Shown piece by piece: positions 16,583 to 25,017 of a DNA stretch of 44,491 nt (position 1 is its first letter; every line of letters begins with the position of its first letter). Origin of the DNA: an uncultured Bacilli bacterium (GTDB lineage: Bacteria; Bacillota_I; Bacilli_A; RF39; UBA660). The position numbers and the translations under genes were made by a program. Below the pieces are notes generated by a model. It did no database searches. It was not told the origin of the DNA and saw nothing but the letters and a program-made list of their open reading frames with translations. The DNA lies in assembly GCA_934096175.1 (NCBI GenBank), contig CAKOLG010000010.1, positions 1-44,491 on the forward strand. The letters run 5' to 3'.

Positions 16583-18002
16583 CACCACCTCTAATTCCAA
16601 GTTGTTCAAACTTTCTTCCAACAAGTGTGTTATATTGTCTAACTAAATCTAAAAACGAAAGAAGAACTAATACCAAGGCAACCAAAGCAGCTCCATAGTA
16701 AAAAAAGTCATTAACCGGATTTAAAAAAAGTGTTCCGATAGAAATTGCAATACCTGATAATTGTTTTAATTTCTTAGTTTTATATTTTGTTGATTTATTT
16801 AAAACAATATCACTGTAACCATTATTGAATGCTAATTTTTTTGAATTTTTCAATACCTGAGGATTTTTAGATACGAAGCCCTTATCACTTAGTCTCTGAT
16901 CATTCCAGTTCAAACTAGATGTTTGAATACTAGAAATAATTAAACTAATAATAGACATAACTATGGCAACAATAACAACCTTTTTAGGAGTTAAAGTAAT
17001 AACAAAATTCAAAATCAAAAAAATAGGAATTGCTAACAACAAAGAGAAAATAATATATTTTTTAAAATCAATCGGCATCTCAACTGCACATTTTCCAGTT
17101 TGTCCATTAACCACTGCATAACTAATAATATTATTTTTAGATTTAATAGCTAAAAAGTAAACTGGATAATAAGCTGTTTTTACATTAGTTACTTTTAAAT
17201 CAAGCATAGGTTTATTACAACCATATTTACGAAATCCCTTTTCTTTACTTAATTCCTTAGATGCCACAGGTTTAGCAATTACTTCAAAATCATTATTATA
17301 TAAATCTTTAGCAACATCATAACTATCAGCATAAAAACCACTTAAGTATTTAACATCAAATGGTAAAGCTTCTTTAAAATTAAATGGTGCTATTGCCTGT
17401 GAAAAATTATCTTGAAATTGACTGGCTAAATCAAAAGATATACCTTCAAAAATAGCATCAATTTCAGCCTTAATTGTATAATCATCATAATAATCATAAT
17501 TGCCTTTATGATGAGAATACTTAGAACCCTTGTTAACTTGCGTCCCATGATGTTCAGCTGTATATATACCATATGGCATATAAATACCCCTAAATTTAGA
17601 AATCACTAAATTTTCTTTTAAATAACTAGGAGCAAATGGAAAACTATTAACTTTCTTTTTATAAATTTTTTCACAATCTTCTTTTGTCAATTTAAATGGA
17701 ATAACATAACTAGGAACTTCTTCTTTAAAAAGTTTCGGCTCAATAACCATCGATGAACCACAATAACTACAAAAAGTAACAGCAGTATCATCAAAAGTTA
17801 ACAAAGTAGCTCCACACTGAGTACAAGTATAACTTTTGACATCTATTTTTCCTACTTCTAACAAGTTTTTTTCTTTAGCAATCTCAGCCTTTTTTTTATA
17901 ATCCTTAACATCAAAGGACGAACCACAATACTCACAAACCAACTTTTGACTTTTAGGATCAAGCTTAATTTCAGCCCCACACGAAAGACATCTCACAAAC
18001 AT
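16569..18002 (-). CDS. Membrane protein with two N-terminal zinc ribbons
   Basis: A 477-residue protein. Two zinc ribbons open it: Cys5, Cys8, Cys23, Cys26 and Cys60, Cys63, Cys78, Cys81, both ending in YCGSS. A long soluble region of no family I can name follows (about 85-310). Then come two closely spaced helices (about 315-365) and a second hydrophobic stretch near 420-460. Proteins like this are found next to TPM-domain proteins, and I recognise the pairing rather than a function. I start at ATG 18002, the first codon that leaves the ribbon intact; the frame could be extended to GTG or TTG just upstream. Its 3' end overlaps the TPM gene. Confidence 0.7.
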   Translation of the reverse strand: MFVRCLSCGAEIKLDPKSQKLVCEYCGSSFDVKDYKKKAEIAKEKNLLEVGKIDVKSYTCTQCGATLLTFDDTAVTFCSYCGSSMVIEPKLFKEEVPSYVIPFKLTKEDCEKIYKKKVNSFPFAPSYLKENLVISKFRGIYMPYGIYTAEHHGTQVNKGSKYSHHKGNYDYYDDYTIKAEIDAIFEGISFDLASQFQDNFSQAIAPFNFKEALPFDVKYLSGFYADSYDVAKDLYNNDFEVIAKPVASKELSKEKGFRKYGCNKPMLDLKVTNVKTAYYPVYFLAIKSKNNIISYAVVNGQTGKCAVEMPIDFKKYIIFSLLLAIPIFLILNFVITLTPKKVVIVAIVMSIISLIISSIQTSSLNWNDQRLSDKGFVSKNPQVLKNSKKLAFNNGYSDIVLNKSTKYKTKKLKQLSGIAISIGTLFLNPVNDFFYYGAALVALVLVLLSFLDLVRQYNTLVGRKFEQLGIRGGDESE

Positions 18003-18250
18003 CACCAACTTCTTACAATAATTTTATCATCACTTTGAAATATTCACTAATAAAATTTACAATACCATATAAAGATTAATAACCAAAAAATTATTTAAAA
18101 CGACAAAAAATATTTAATTATTTAGTTATAATTGCTAAAAAGCATTAAAATTTAATACGTTTGTAAAAAAATATTTTCACATTTTTTACAAATAAACTTC
18201 ACGGAGTAAACACAATTATCTATTATCTTGTTATCAGAGGAGATGAATTA
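18003..18250. other. Divergent promoter region
   Basis: This 248-base AT-rich gap separates the minus-strand zinc-ribbon unit from the plus-strand surface protein. TATAAT-like boxes occur on both strands (for example near 18126 on the plus strand). No coding sequence or clear operator is seen. Confidence 0.4.
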
Positions 18251-20044
18251 ATGAAAAGAAAAACAAAAAATATCATTAGTTTTATAATTATTATAATATT
18301 ACTTATAGCTATTGGACTAACCATCAACTATGGAAGTAGTAATTCAAAAACATTAGAGGGAATAAATGAATCCGAAACTCGCGGCCCAAATCCAGAAAAT
18401 ATGCAAGAACCGCCAGAAAAGCCAGATAACAATGGTCAATCAGCTAGCGAAGATAATACACCGCCCGAATTACCATCTAATGAAAATAACCAACAAAACC
18501 CACCAAGTAAACCAGACGGTGAAAATAATATGAATAATGGCAATATGCCTACTCAAACTACTGAACCAAAAACAAATAATAGCCAATCAACTGCCTTTTA
18601 TATTATTACTTGCCTAGAATCATTACTACTAAGCTTAATAATCATTTATTTATTCCAATCAAAATTTAATAAAAAGAATATAAAAGAAACTTATAATTCA
18701 AAAGACAAAATTATAATTTATATTTTATCAACTATTATAGCAACAGCGATTTTAACATTAGGAATATCTTATTTTACTAGCAAGTACTTAACAAATAATG
18801 GCCAAAATGAAAATCAAATTCAGCCTTCAGAAAATGGTAACATGAACAATAATAACATTAGTTACACATCACCAAACAAAATAGAAGAATCAACTTCTCT
18901 TTTAGATAAGGAATACACAAGCACTACAGCAGACGAAAACGCTTTACTAGTAAGTGGAAACATAAATGTAACAGCAGATAATATAACAGTAAATAAAACA
19001 GGTGATTCCACAGGTGGTGATAATACATCATTTTATGGAATAAACTCAGGAATTATTGCTACAGGCGGAGCGGTACTAAATTTAAAAAACATTAATGTTA
19101 CAACAAATGCAACTGGAGCTAATGGCGTATTTGCCTTCGGCGGTAATGCCACAACTAATAATTCTACTAGCGATGGAACAACAATAAATATTAGCGATTC
19201 AACTATCACGACTAAAAAAGATAACTCAGGCGGAATTATGACAACTGGTGGAGGGACAACAAATGCTTCTAATTTAACAATTGAAACAGCTGGTACATCA
19301 AGTGCTGCAATTAGATCAGACAGAGGAGGAGGAACAGTTAATGTTGACGGCGGTACATACAAAACTACTGGTCAAGGATCACCAGCAATTTATTCAACAG
19401 CCAACATTTCCGTTAAAAATGCTAAGTTAATTGCAACTGCATCTGAAGGAATAGTTATTGAAGGCAAAAACTCGGTTGCCATTGAAAACACAGAATTAAT
19501 TGATACAAATAACAAATTAAATGGCCAATCGACCACTTATAAAAATATATTTTTATATCAATCAATGAGCGGTGATGCAGCAGATGGTACTAGTAATTTT
19601 AGCGCTAAAAATTCTACTATAACTACAAACAATGGAGATACTTTTTATATTACAAATACTACAGCTACCATCGCTTTAACAAACAATAAAATAGTTAACT
19701 ATGATTCTACAGGCAACTTTTTAAGAATTAAAGCTGATTCATGGGGAACAACTGGTTCAAATGGTGGAATAGTCACTCTAACTATGTATGACCAAACAGC
19801 AACTGGAAATATTGTAGTTGATTCTATTTCAACATTAGATATGTCTATGGACTCATCATCATATACTGGCACAATAAATGGTGAAAATACAGCTAAAAAT
19901 ATTAAATTAACCTTAGATAAGAATTCAAAAATAAAATTAACAGGCGATTCATATATTTCAGAATTAGATAACTCTGACTTAACAAACAGTAATATAGATT
20001 TTAACGGATATAAATTGTACGTAAATGGTAAATCTATAAACTAA
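18251..20044 (+). CDS. Membrane-anchored beta-helix surface protein
   Basis: The product is 597 residues. A first helix (about 8-27) is followed by a Pro/Asn/Glu-rich linker (about 35-115). Two more helices follow (about 117-137 and 155-178), then a second Asn-rich linker, and from about 205 to the end an Asn/Thr/Gly/Ser-rich domain with regular beta-strand repeats (forms like NITVNKTGDST and NLKNINVTTNATG). That pattern is a right-handed beta-helix, as in pectate-lyase-like adhesins. There is no LPxTG sorting signal, so the membrane helices are the anchor and the beta-helix should be outside. GAGGAGAT precedes the ATG. An adhesin or carbohydrate-binding role is inferred from fold only. Confidence 0.7.
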   Translation: MKRKTKNIISFIIIIILLIAIGLTINYGSSNSKTLEGINESETRGPNPENMQEPPEKPDNNGQSASEDNTPPELPSNENNQQNPPSKPDGENNMNNGNMPTQTTEPKTNNSQSTAFYIITCLESLLLSLIIIYLFQSKFNKKNIKETYNSKDKIIIYILSTIIATAILTLGISYFTSKYLTNNGQNENQIQPSENGNMNNNNISYTSPNKIEESTSLLDKEYTSTTADENALLVSGNINVTADNITVNKTGDSTGGDNTSFYGINSGIIATGGAVLNLKNINVTTNATGANGVFAFGGNATTNNSTSDGTTINISDSTITTKKDNSGGIMTTGGGTTNASNLTIETAGTSSAAIRSDRGGGTVNVDGGTYKTTGQGSPAIYSTANISVKNAKLIATASEGIVIEGKNSVAIENTELIDTNNKLNGQSTTYKNIFLYQSMSGDAADGTSNFSAKNSTITTNNGDTFYITNTTATIALTNNKIVNYDSTGNFLRIKADSWGTTGSNGGIVTLTMYDQTATGNIVVDSISTLDMSMDSSSYTGTINGENTAKNIKLTLDKNSKIKLTGDSYISELDNSDLTNSNIDFNGYKLYVNGKSIN

Positions 20045-20077
20045 AGTATAAAAATGTATAAAAAAAATTAAATTACA

Positions 20078-20114
20078 TATAATAATGTTAGCACTTAGTG
20101 TTGACAAGTGCTAA
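20078..20114 (+). promoter_or_regulatory. CIRCE element (HrcA operator) with -10 box
   Basis: TTAGCACTT-N9-AAGTGCTAA (20088-20114) is a perfect inverted repeat. It differs from the consensus TTAGCACTC-N9-GAGTGCTAA only in the inner base of each arm. It lies right after a TATAAT box (20078-20083), so it covers the start of transcription. HrcA would repress the Hsp20 gene until heat or misfolding stress. Confidence 0.92.
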
Positions 20115-20223
20115 CAAAGGTGGTATATTATAAATGTAGTAAGGATACTACAGGTATTAGATTATATAATGTGCTCTACCTATAAAGGCTTCAACACATA
20201 GTGATGAAAGGAAGTAGATATAT
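20115..20223 (+). promoter_or_regulatory. Long 5' untranslated region of the Hsp20 mRNA
   Basis: About 109 bases separate CIRCE from the ATG. There is a hairpin GTAGTA-AGGA-TACTAC (20136-20151) and an ATGTG...CACAT pairing around 20169-20200. CTTC and TTCA stretches could pair with the AAGGAAG ribosome region. A thermosensor is possible but unproven. A second TATAAT lies at 20165-20170. Confidence 0.35.
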
Positions 20224-20640
20224 ATGATGTTAGTACCTAGAAGAAATTTCAATATTTTTGATGACTTTTTTGAGGATCCATTCTTCAATTCTCATGAAAA
20301 TAAAATTATGAAAACTGATATAAAAGAACATGATGACAAATATGAATTAATTGTAGATTTGCCTGGTTTTGATAAAAATGATATAAAAATGCATATAGAA
20401 GATGGCTACCTTGTCATTAATGCTAAAACAAATACCAATAATGATGAAAAAGACGAAAATGGCAAATACATCCGCAAAGAAAGATATTATGGCGAATGTT
20501 CAAGAAAATTTTATATTGGTGAAGATATAACTGAAGATGATATAAAAGCAAGCTTCAAAAATGGTACATTAGGTATTGAGATTCCAAAAATTGAAGAAAA
20601 AGAAAATCACGAGAAAAAATATATTGAAATTGGTGAGTAA
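20224..20640 (+). CDS. hsp20: Hsp20/alpha-crystallin small heat-shock protein
   Basis: The product is 138 residues. A short N-terminal arm has the aromatic pattern RRNFNIFDDFFEDPFF. The alpha-crystallin domain spans about 28-128, with YELIVDLPGFDKNDI, YLVINAKT and the conserved late strand FKNGTLGIEIPK. A charged C-terminal tail follows. It is an ATP-independent holdase that binds unfolding proteins. AAGGAAG lies before the ATG. The gene is alone in its unit, with CIRCE at the promoter and a strong hairpin three bases after the stop. Confidence 0.95.
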   Translation: MMLVPRRNFNIFDDFFEDPFFNSHENKIMKTDIKEHDDKYELIVDLPGFDKNDIKMHIEDGYLVINAKTNTNNDEKDENGKYIRKERYYGECSRKFYIGEDITEDDIKASFKNGTLGIEIPKIEEKENHEKKYIEIGE

Positions 20641-20642
20641 TT

Positions 20643-20672
20643 AAAAGAGTTTCCGATGAAACTCTTTTTTTT
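20643..20672 (+). terminator. Terminator of the Hsp20 gene
   Basis: AAAAGAGTTTC-CGAT-GAAACTCTTTT, an 11-base perfect stem with a T tail. Confidence 0.9.
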
Positions 20673-20714
20673 AAAACTACTTGCTAAAAAATTAAATTAT
20701 AATTAAAATTAAAG

Positions 20715-20792
20715 ATTTTCAAGTTAGGAGAAAATACTAAAAATGAATGGTGTGAAGCAGTATCAACTGAAGATTATAATAAGCTAGATTAA
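20715..20792 (+). pseudogene. Fossil C-terminal coding fragment
   Basis: An open frame with no start encodes a tail of about 25 residues containing NEWCEAVSTEDYNKLD and ends at TAA just before an intact terminator. Sense codon use looks normal. The parent gene has been deleted; I cannot name it. Confidence 0.35.
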
Positions 20793-20818
20793 AGCCGGTA
20801 TTTTATCTGGCTTTTTAC
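20792..20818 (+). terminator. Terminator left behind the fossil fragment
   Basis: AAAGCC and GGCTTT pair across an AT-rich loop, followed by a T run. Confidence 0.6.
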
Positions 20819-20841
20819 TTTGTTCTAATAACTAAATTTCG

Positions 20842-20850
20842 TGGTATAAT
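20842..20850 (+). promoter_or_regulatory. Extended -10 promoter of the WYL regulator
   Basis: TGGTATAAT lies 24 bases before the TTG start. Confidence 0.6.
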
Positions 20851-20874
20851 AACCAATAAATAGGTGGTGGTATT

Positions 20875-21354
20875 TTGTCTAAAATTAGCAATATTTTAAA
20901 TATGTTAGAATATTTAAGTACAGGAAAAAAATATAACGTCGCCGAACTATCAGAAAAATTAGAAGTTTCTCCACGAATGGTTAGGGTATACAAAGAAGAA
21001 CTAGAAAAAGCTGGTATTTATGTTGACACAATTAAAGGTCCTTACGGTGGCTATGTTTTAAATCAAAATATTAATATCCCTAAAAGATTTATTATGCCAA
21101 ATGAAATAAATATTCAAAATAAAAATTACTTTAATTTAATAAATAAAGCTATCAAAGAAAAAAGAAAATGTTTAATAGAATACTATTCACAAAATAACCA
21201 AACAACTTCAATAAGAACAATTCACCCCTACGAATTAATATTATTTGGTAACGAGTGGGGTGTTGCTGCTTACTGTGAATTAAAAAAAGAAATAAGACAT
21301 TTTTATATTAATAGAATAAAAAGTATCAAAATTTTAGAAAAAATTTTTAACTGA
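20875..21354 (+). CDS. HTH/WYL-domain transcription regulator
   Basis: The product is 159 residues, half the usual length of WYL regulators (about 300). The N-terminal winged helix (about 1-60) has VAELSEKLEVSPRMVRVYKEEL, the DeoR/HTH_11 type, and GPYGGYVL as the wing. A compact C-terminal WYL-like domain (about 80-159) has LIEYYS, IHPYELILFGNEWGVAAYC and INRIKSIKIL. WYL domains bind nucleotides or other small ligands and control operons nearby. The start is TTG at 20875, supported by GGTGGTGG at the right distance; the next in-frame ATG would remove part of the first helix. It stands alone, and its target is unknown. Confidence 0.82.
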   Translation: MSKISNILNMLEYLSTGKKYNVAELSEKLEVSPRMVRVYKEELEKAGIYVDTIKGPYGGYVLNQNINIPKRFIMPNEINIQNKNYFNLINKAIKEKRKCLIEYYSQNNQTTSIRTIHPYELILFGNEWGVAAYCELKKEIRHFYINRIKSIKILEKIFN

Positions 21355-21365
21355 CATATATATTG

Positions 21366-21404
21366 CCTCTTTCTCTGCTAAACTTTACTAAAGAAAGAGG
21401 TTTT
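21366..21404 (+). terminator. Terminator after the WYL regulator
   Basis: CCTCTTTCT pairs with AGAAAGAGG across 17 bases, then TTTT. A TATAAT box at 21404-21409 directly after it may start the rdgB transcript. Confidence 0.7.
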
Positions 21405-21450
21405 ATAATGCTTAAAAACTTATTTCATAAATTTTAAGGAGGAATATAAA

Positions 21451-22107
21451 ATGAAAACAATAACTTATGTTACTGGTAATTATGGAAAATATATTTCTGT
21501 AAAAGAACATTTTGCAAAAAAAAATATAGAAATAGAATTTTACAAATATGATTTTGAAGAATTAGAAATAAATAACATTGAAAAAATATCTAGAAAAAAG
21601 GCGTTAGACGCATACTCTATTCTAAAAACACCTTGTTTTGTTGCTGATACAGGATTCTATATAGATTGTTACCCTAATAAACCTGGTTATCCTGGCGCTT
21701 TCGTTAAAAGAAGTGGAATTAGCTCAGATATTGAAAAATTACTTGAAACAATGAAAAATGTTCCTAATAGATCATGTAAATTTGTAGACTGCCTAACATT
21801 TTATGATGGAGATAATTTTTATACTTTTTATGGTGTTAGTAAAGGAACATTAGCATTGGCAAAAAGAGGTAATTCAATCCAAAAAGCAAAATCTAATTTA
21901 TGGTATGTATTTATACCAAATAATTGTACTAAAACTTTAGCAGAAATGTCCGATGAAGAAAGAAATAATCGAAATGACGGTCACACTTCAGCTACTTTAT
22001 TATTCGCCGAATGGTATCAAAATATTTATTTAAAAAACAACATGCACGAAAAAACTGCAACGCCTGAAATATTAGCCAAAAAACTTAAAACAAATATTAA
22101 GTTTTAA
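21451..22107 (+). CDS. rdgB: RdgB/HAM1-type non-canonical purine NTP pyrophosphatase
   Basis: A 218-residue house-cleaning enzyme that hydrolyses dITP, ITP and XTP to the monophosphate and pyrophosphate. Family signatures are present in order: TGNYGKY at 8-14, ADTGFYID near 65, the loop PGYPGAFVKR, DCLTFYDG, and the C-terminal AEMSDEERNNRNDGHTSA, with the catalytic Asp and the base-selecting Ser-His-Arg-type region. The protein is about 20 residues longer than the E. coli enzyme, with extra C-terminal sequence. AAGGAGG precedes the ATG. It is a single-gene unit; in many Firmicutes it neighbours rph or racE instead. Confidence 0.85.
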   Translation: MKTITYVTGNYGKYISVKEHFAKKNIEIEFYKYDFEELEINNIEKISRKKALDAYSILKTPCFVADTGFYIDCYPNKPGYPGAFVKRSGISSDIEKLLETMKNVPNRSCKFVDCLTFYDGDNFYTFYGVSKGTLALAKRGNSIQKAKSNLWYVFIPNNCTKTLAEMSDEERNNRNDGHTSATLLFAEWYQNIYLKNNMHEKTATPEILAKKLKTNIKF

Positions 22108-22209
22108 ATATTTCTAAAAAAAATTTTCACAAAATTACAATAACTTTTATATAATCTAATTATCAAACAATGTCATTTTTTCCTGAAATTATATTATAAT
22201 ATAGAGAAC

Positions 22210-22257
22210 TTGCAACTACAAATTGACAAAAAACAACTTAAAATTGGTAGTTCGCAA
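22210..22257 (+). promoter_or_regulatory. Long inverted repeat, candidate autoregulatory operator
   Basis: TTGCAACTACAAATT and AATTGGTAGTTCGCAA form an imperfect inverted repeat across a 17-base gap. It lies ten bases after a TATAAT box (22195-22200) and before the membrane XRE regulator. It could be the binding site of that regulator, or an RNA hairpin in its leader. Confidence 0.5.
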
Positions 22258-22298
22258 CTAGATAAAAAAGTAAAATTATCAATGTGAAAGGAGAAAAT

Positions 22299-23672
22299 AT
22301 GAATTTATCAGAAAATTTAAAAAAAATAAGAAAAGAACACAACTTATCCCAAGAACAACTTGCTGAAAAATTAGGAGTTTCACGTCAATCAGTATCAAAA
22401 TGGGAATCATCACAAGCTTATCCTGAAATGGATAAAATGGTCCAACTATGTAAAATATTTAACTTAAATATTGATGATTTATTAAATCAAGATATAAAAG
22501 AAATAAATCGCAATAAACAAGCAAAAAACAATATTAACAAATTTATTGAAGATTTTTTAGATTTTATTACCACAACAATAGATATGTTTGGTTCATTTAA
22601 CTTTAAAACTAAAATAAAATGTATTTTTGAACAATTTATTATTGTTGGGATATTATCTCTAATATATATCATTTTTGGTAATTTAGGTCACAATATAATA
22701 CATAGTCTATTTTCATTTGTTCCAAACACAGTTTATTACTCCATATACCATATTCTAGAAGCAGTATATTTAACAATATGTATTATATTTACTATTATAT
22801 TATTACTTCATATTTTTAAAACTAGATATTTAGATTACTATTTAAATGCCAAAACAGAAAAAAGTTTTAAAGAAGAGCAAATTATTGAAAATGAAACTCC
22901 AATTATTACACCTAAAAAAGAACTTTCAACCAAGCCAAAAGAAAAAATTATTATTCGTAATCCGAACCATTCAGAATATAAATTTATTATTAGTTTATTA
23001 AAATGTTTATTATTTATAATAAAAACAATCGTAGCTTTTATTGCCCTAGCATTCTGTATCACTCTTATTGTCCTAGCTATTTGCTTTGTTATATTATTTT
23101 TATTTATAAAAACAGGTGGCTTATTTATTGGTGCATTAATTACTTTAATTTCCTTAATTACAATAAATATAATAATCTTAATTATGATTTACAACTTTAT
23201 TATTGGTCAAAAAGCCACCAAAAATATACTAGCTCTAATTTTTATTTGTTCACTAATAACTATGGGTGGTGGAATTGGCTTAATTTCAATTAATATTACT
23301 GATTTTAAAATAATAAACAGCGTTGATAACTCTAACTTTATTAACAGGGAAAAAAATCTTCCGATGAATAATAAAATATTTTTTGTAGATTATAATAACA
23401 AAATAGAATATATTGAAAGTACTAATCAAGATATAAAAATAGTTTATACATCTTCCATATATTATAATTTAGAAATAAAACAAGTTGATGACGGTTATTA
23501 TTTCTACTTAAGTGATAATGATTCTAAACAATTTGAACTAAATAAAAATATTATTCAAGATATTAATAACAAACAAATAATTAATTACTCTAACTATAAA
23601 ATTTATATTTATACTACTAAAGAAAATATCAAAACTTTAAAAACAAATTTAAATAAATATTACCAAAGCTAA
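22299..23672 (+). CDS. Membrane-integrated XRE-family regulator
   Basis: The product is 457 residues. The XRE helix-turn-helix is residues 5-60 (LSQEQLAEKLGVSRQSVSKW is the core). A linker and two helices follow (about 110-175), then a basic segment, then four further helices (about 225-350). The last 110 residues are hydrophilic and should lie outside the cell, with DUF4097-like beta-strand character. This makes a one-component sensor: DNA-binding head inside, possible sensor outside. I start at ATG 22299 behind AAAGGAG rather than the GTG at 22284. The upstream inverted repeat suggests autoregulation. No obvious target gene is adjacent. Confidence 0.8.
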   Translation: MNLSENLKKIRKEHNLSQEQLAEKLGVSRQSVSKWESSQAYPEMDKMVQLCKIFNLNIDDLLNQDIKEINRNKQAKNNINKFIEDFLDFITTTIDMFGSFNFKTKIKCIFEQFIIVGILSLIYIIFGNLGHNIIHSLFSFVPNTVYYSIYHILEAVYLTICIIFTIILLLHIFKTRYLDYYLNAKTEKSFKEEQIIENETPIITPKKELSTKPKEKIIIRNPNHSEYKFIISLLKCLLFIIKTIVAFIALAFCITLIVLAICFVILFLFIKTGGLFIGALITLISLITINIIILIMIYNFIIGQKATKNILALIFICSLITMGGGIGLISINITDFKIINSVDNSNFINREKNLPMNNKIFFVDYNNKIEYIESTNQDIKIVYTSSIYYNLEIKQVDDGYYFYLSDNDSKQFELNKNIIQDINNKQIINYSNYKIYIYTTKENIKTLKTNLNKYYQS

Positions 23673-23694
23673 AAATATCAATATAACTATAGAT

Positions 23695-23722
23695 AAAAAG
23701 CCCAATTTTGGACTTTTTATTT
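23695..23722 (+). terminator. Terminator after the XRE regulator
   Basis: AAAAAG-C-CCA pairs with TGG-A-CTTTTT with one mismatch, followed by an AT/T-rich tail. Confidence 0.65.
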
Positions 23723-23739
23723 TACTATAAAAAATATTC

Positions 23740-23748
23740 TGCTATAAT
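23740..23748 (+). promoter_or_regulatory. Extended -10 promoter of pepT
   Basis: TGCTATAAT lies 26 bases before the ATG. Confidence 0.6.
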
Positions 23749-23774
23749 ATGAAAAAAAGAAAAGAGCGACAAAT

Positions 23775-25010
23775 ATGAATGTTTTAGACAAATTTTTAAA
23801 ATATGTATCGATTGATACAACTTCAGACTCCACTAAAAAAACCACACCTAGTACAAAAAATCAAAGAAAATTAGCTCAATTATTAGTTCAAGAATTAAAA
23901 GACTTAAATATAAGGGATGTTTATTATGATGAAAAAAATTGCTATGTTTATGCAGTTTTAAAAGGCAATGAAGCTCTTCCTAAAATTGGTTTTATTTCAC
24001 ATCTAGACACTTCAGAAAGTGCAAAAGGAGAACGTATAAAGCCATACTTTTTCACAAATTATCAAGGACAAGATATAATTTTAAATGATAATAAAATACT
24101 AAGAAGTGCTGATTATCCTGATTTATTAAACCATATTGGTAAAACTCTAATTACCACAGATGGAACAACTTTACTTGGTGCCGATGACAAAGCCGGAATT
24201 GCAGAAATCATGATGATGTTAGCATATTATTGTTTTAACGAAGAAGAACACGGCGACATTTATGTTTGTTTTACACCCGACGAAGAAATAGGTCTAGGTA
24301 CCTTAAACTTTGATAAAGAAAGGTTTAAACCTGATTTCGCCTATACAGTAGATGGTAGTAGTTTGGGTGAATTTTCCTATGAAAATTTCAATGCTGCAAC
24401 CGCTACAATAAAAATTACCGGTATTCCAACTCACTGTGGTACAGCTAAAGATAAAATGATAAATGCTGGCAGAATTGCAACGATATTTGCCTCATTAATT
24501 CCCGAAGAAATTCCTGAAAATACCGAAGGATATGAAGGATTTTACCACCTTCAATCAATTACGGGTGATGTGTCTTGTGCCAAAATGCAATACCTTATTA
24601 GAGCATTTGATAAAAATGAATTCGCTAACCGTAAAAAAATAATTGAAAGTATCGTTGAAAAATTAAATGAAAAATATAACAACTGTATCGAATGTGAAAT
24701 AAAAGACTCATATTACAATATGTTTGAAATTATAAAAGCTCAAACTGATTTAATAAATACAACTAAAGCAGCACTAAAAAAATTAAATATTTCATGTTTA
24801 ACAACACCAATAAGAGGTGGCACCGATGGCACACAGATAAGCTATATGGGTATTCCTTGTCCAAACTTAGGCACAGGTGGTCATAATTTTCATAGTGTCT
24901 ATGAATACATTTGCATTGAAGACATGGAAAAAACTTGCGAACTATTGATTGAAATTGTAAGAGAATTTGCTCGCCGCAAAAATATGACCTTAAATAAAAA
25001 AAATAACTAA
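23775..25010 (+). CDS. pepT: Peptidase T (tripeptidase)
   Basis: A 411-residue M20-family aminotripeptidase that removes the N-terminal residue of tripeptides in the cytoplasm. The two-zinc site is complete: His76 and Asp78 in SHLDTS, Asp137 in GADDKAG, Glu170-Glu171 in PDEEIG, Asp193 in VDGSSLGE, and a late His in GTGGHNFHS. The dimerisation domain lies between about 205 and 315. GIPTHCGTAKDKMINA and RGGTDGTQIS match PepT closely. The length equals that of E. coli PepT. The following ATPase gene starts seven bases after the stop, so the two may be co-transcribed. Confidence 0.95.
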   Translation: MNVLDKFLKYVSIDTTSDSTKKTTPSTKNQRKLAQLLVQELKDLNIRDVYYDEKNCYVYAVLKGNEALPKIGFISHLDTSESAKGERIKPYFFTNYQGQDIILNDNKILRSADYPDLLNHIGKTLITTDGTTLLGADDKAGIAEIMMMLAYYCFNEEEHGDIYVCFTPDEEIGLGTLNFDKERFKPDFAYTVDGSSLGEFSYENFNAATATIKITGIPTHCGTAKDKMINAGRIATIFASLIPEEIPENTEGYEGFYHLQSITGDVSCAKMQYLIRAFDKNEFANRKKIIESIVEKLNEKYNNCIECEIKDSYYNMFEIIKAQTDLINTTKAALKKLNISCLTTPIRGGTDGTQISYMGIPCPNLGTGGHNFHSVYEYICIEDMEKTCELLIEIVREFARRKNMTLNKKNN

Positions 25011-25017
25011 GACGGGA

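Noticed and set aside
20743..20787. A 14-codon ATG frame in the gap before the WYL regulator
   Set aside because: A different frame of the same stretch reads as a protein tail ending just before a terminator, so the ATG frame is a shadow of a fossil gene.
21408..21437. A nine-codon frame (MLKNLFHKF) just before rdgB
   Set aside because: It lacks its own ribosome site, begins inside the tail of a terminator, and has no regulatory codon pattern.
22376..22391. AGTTTCACGTCAATCA matches the parS consensus at 13 of 16 bases
   Set aside because: The central CACGTG is broken, and the sequence encodes the conserved VSRQS of the XRE helix-turn-helix, which explains the match.
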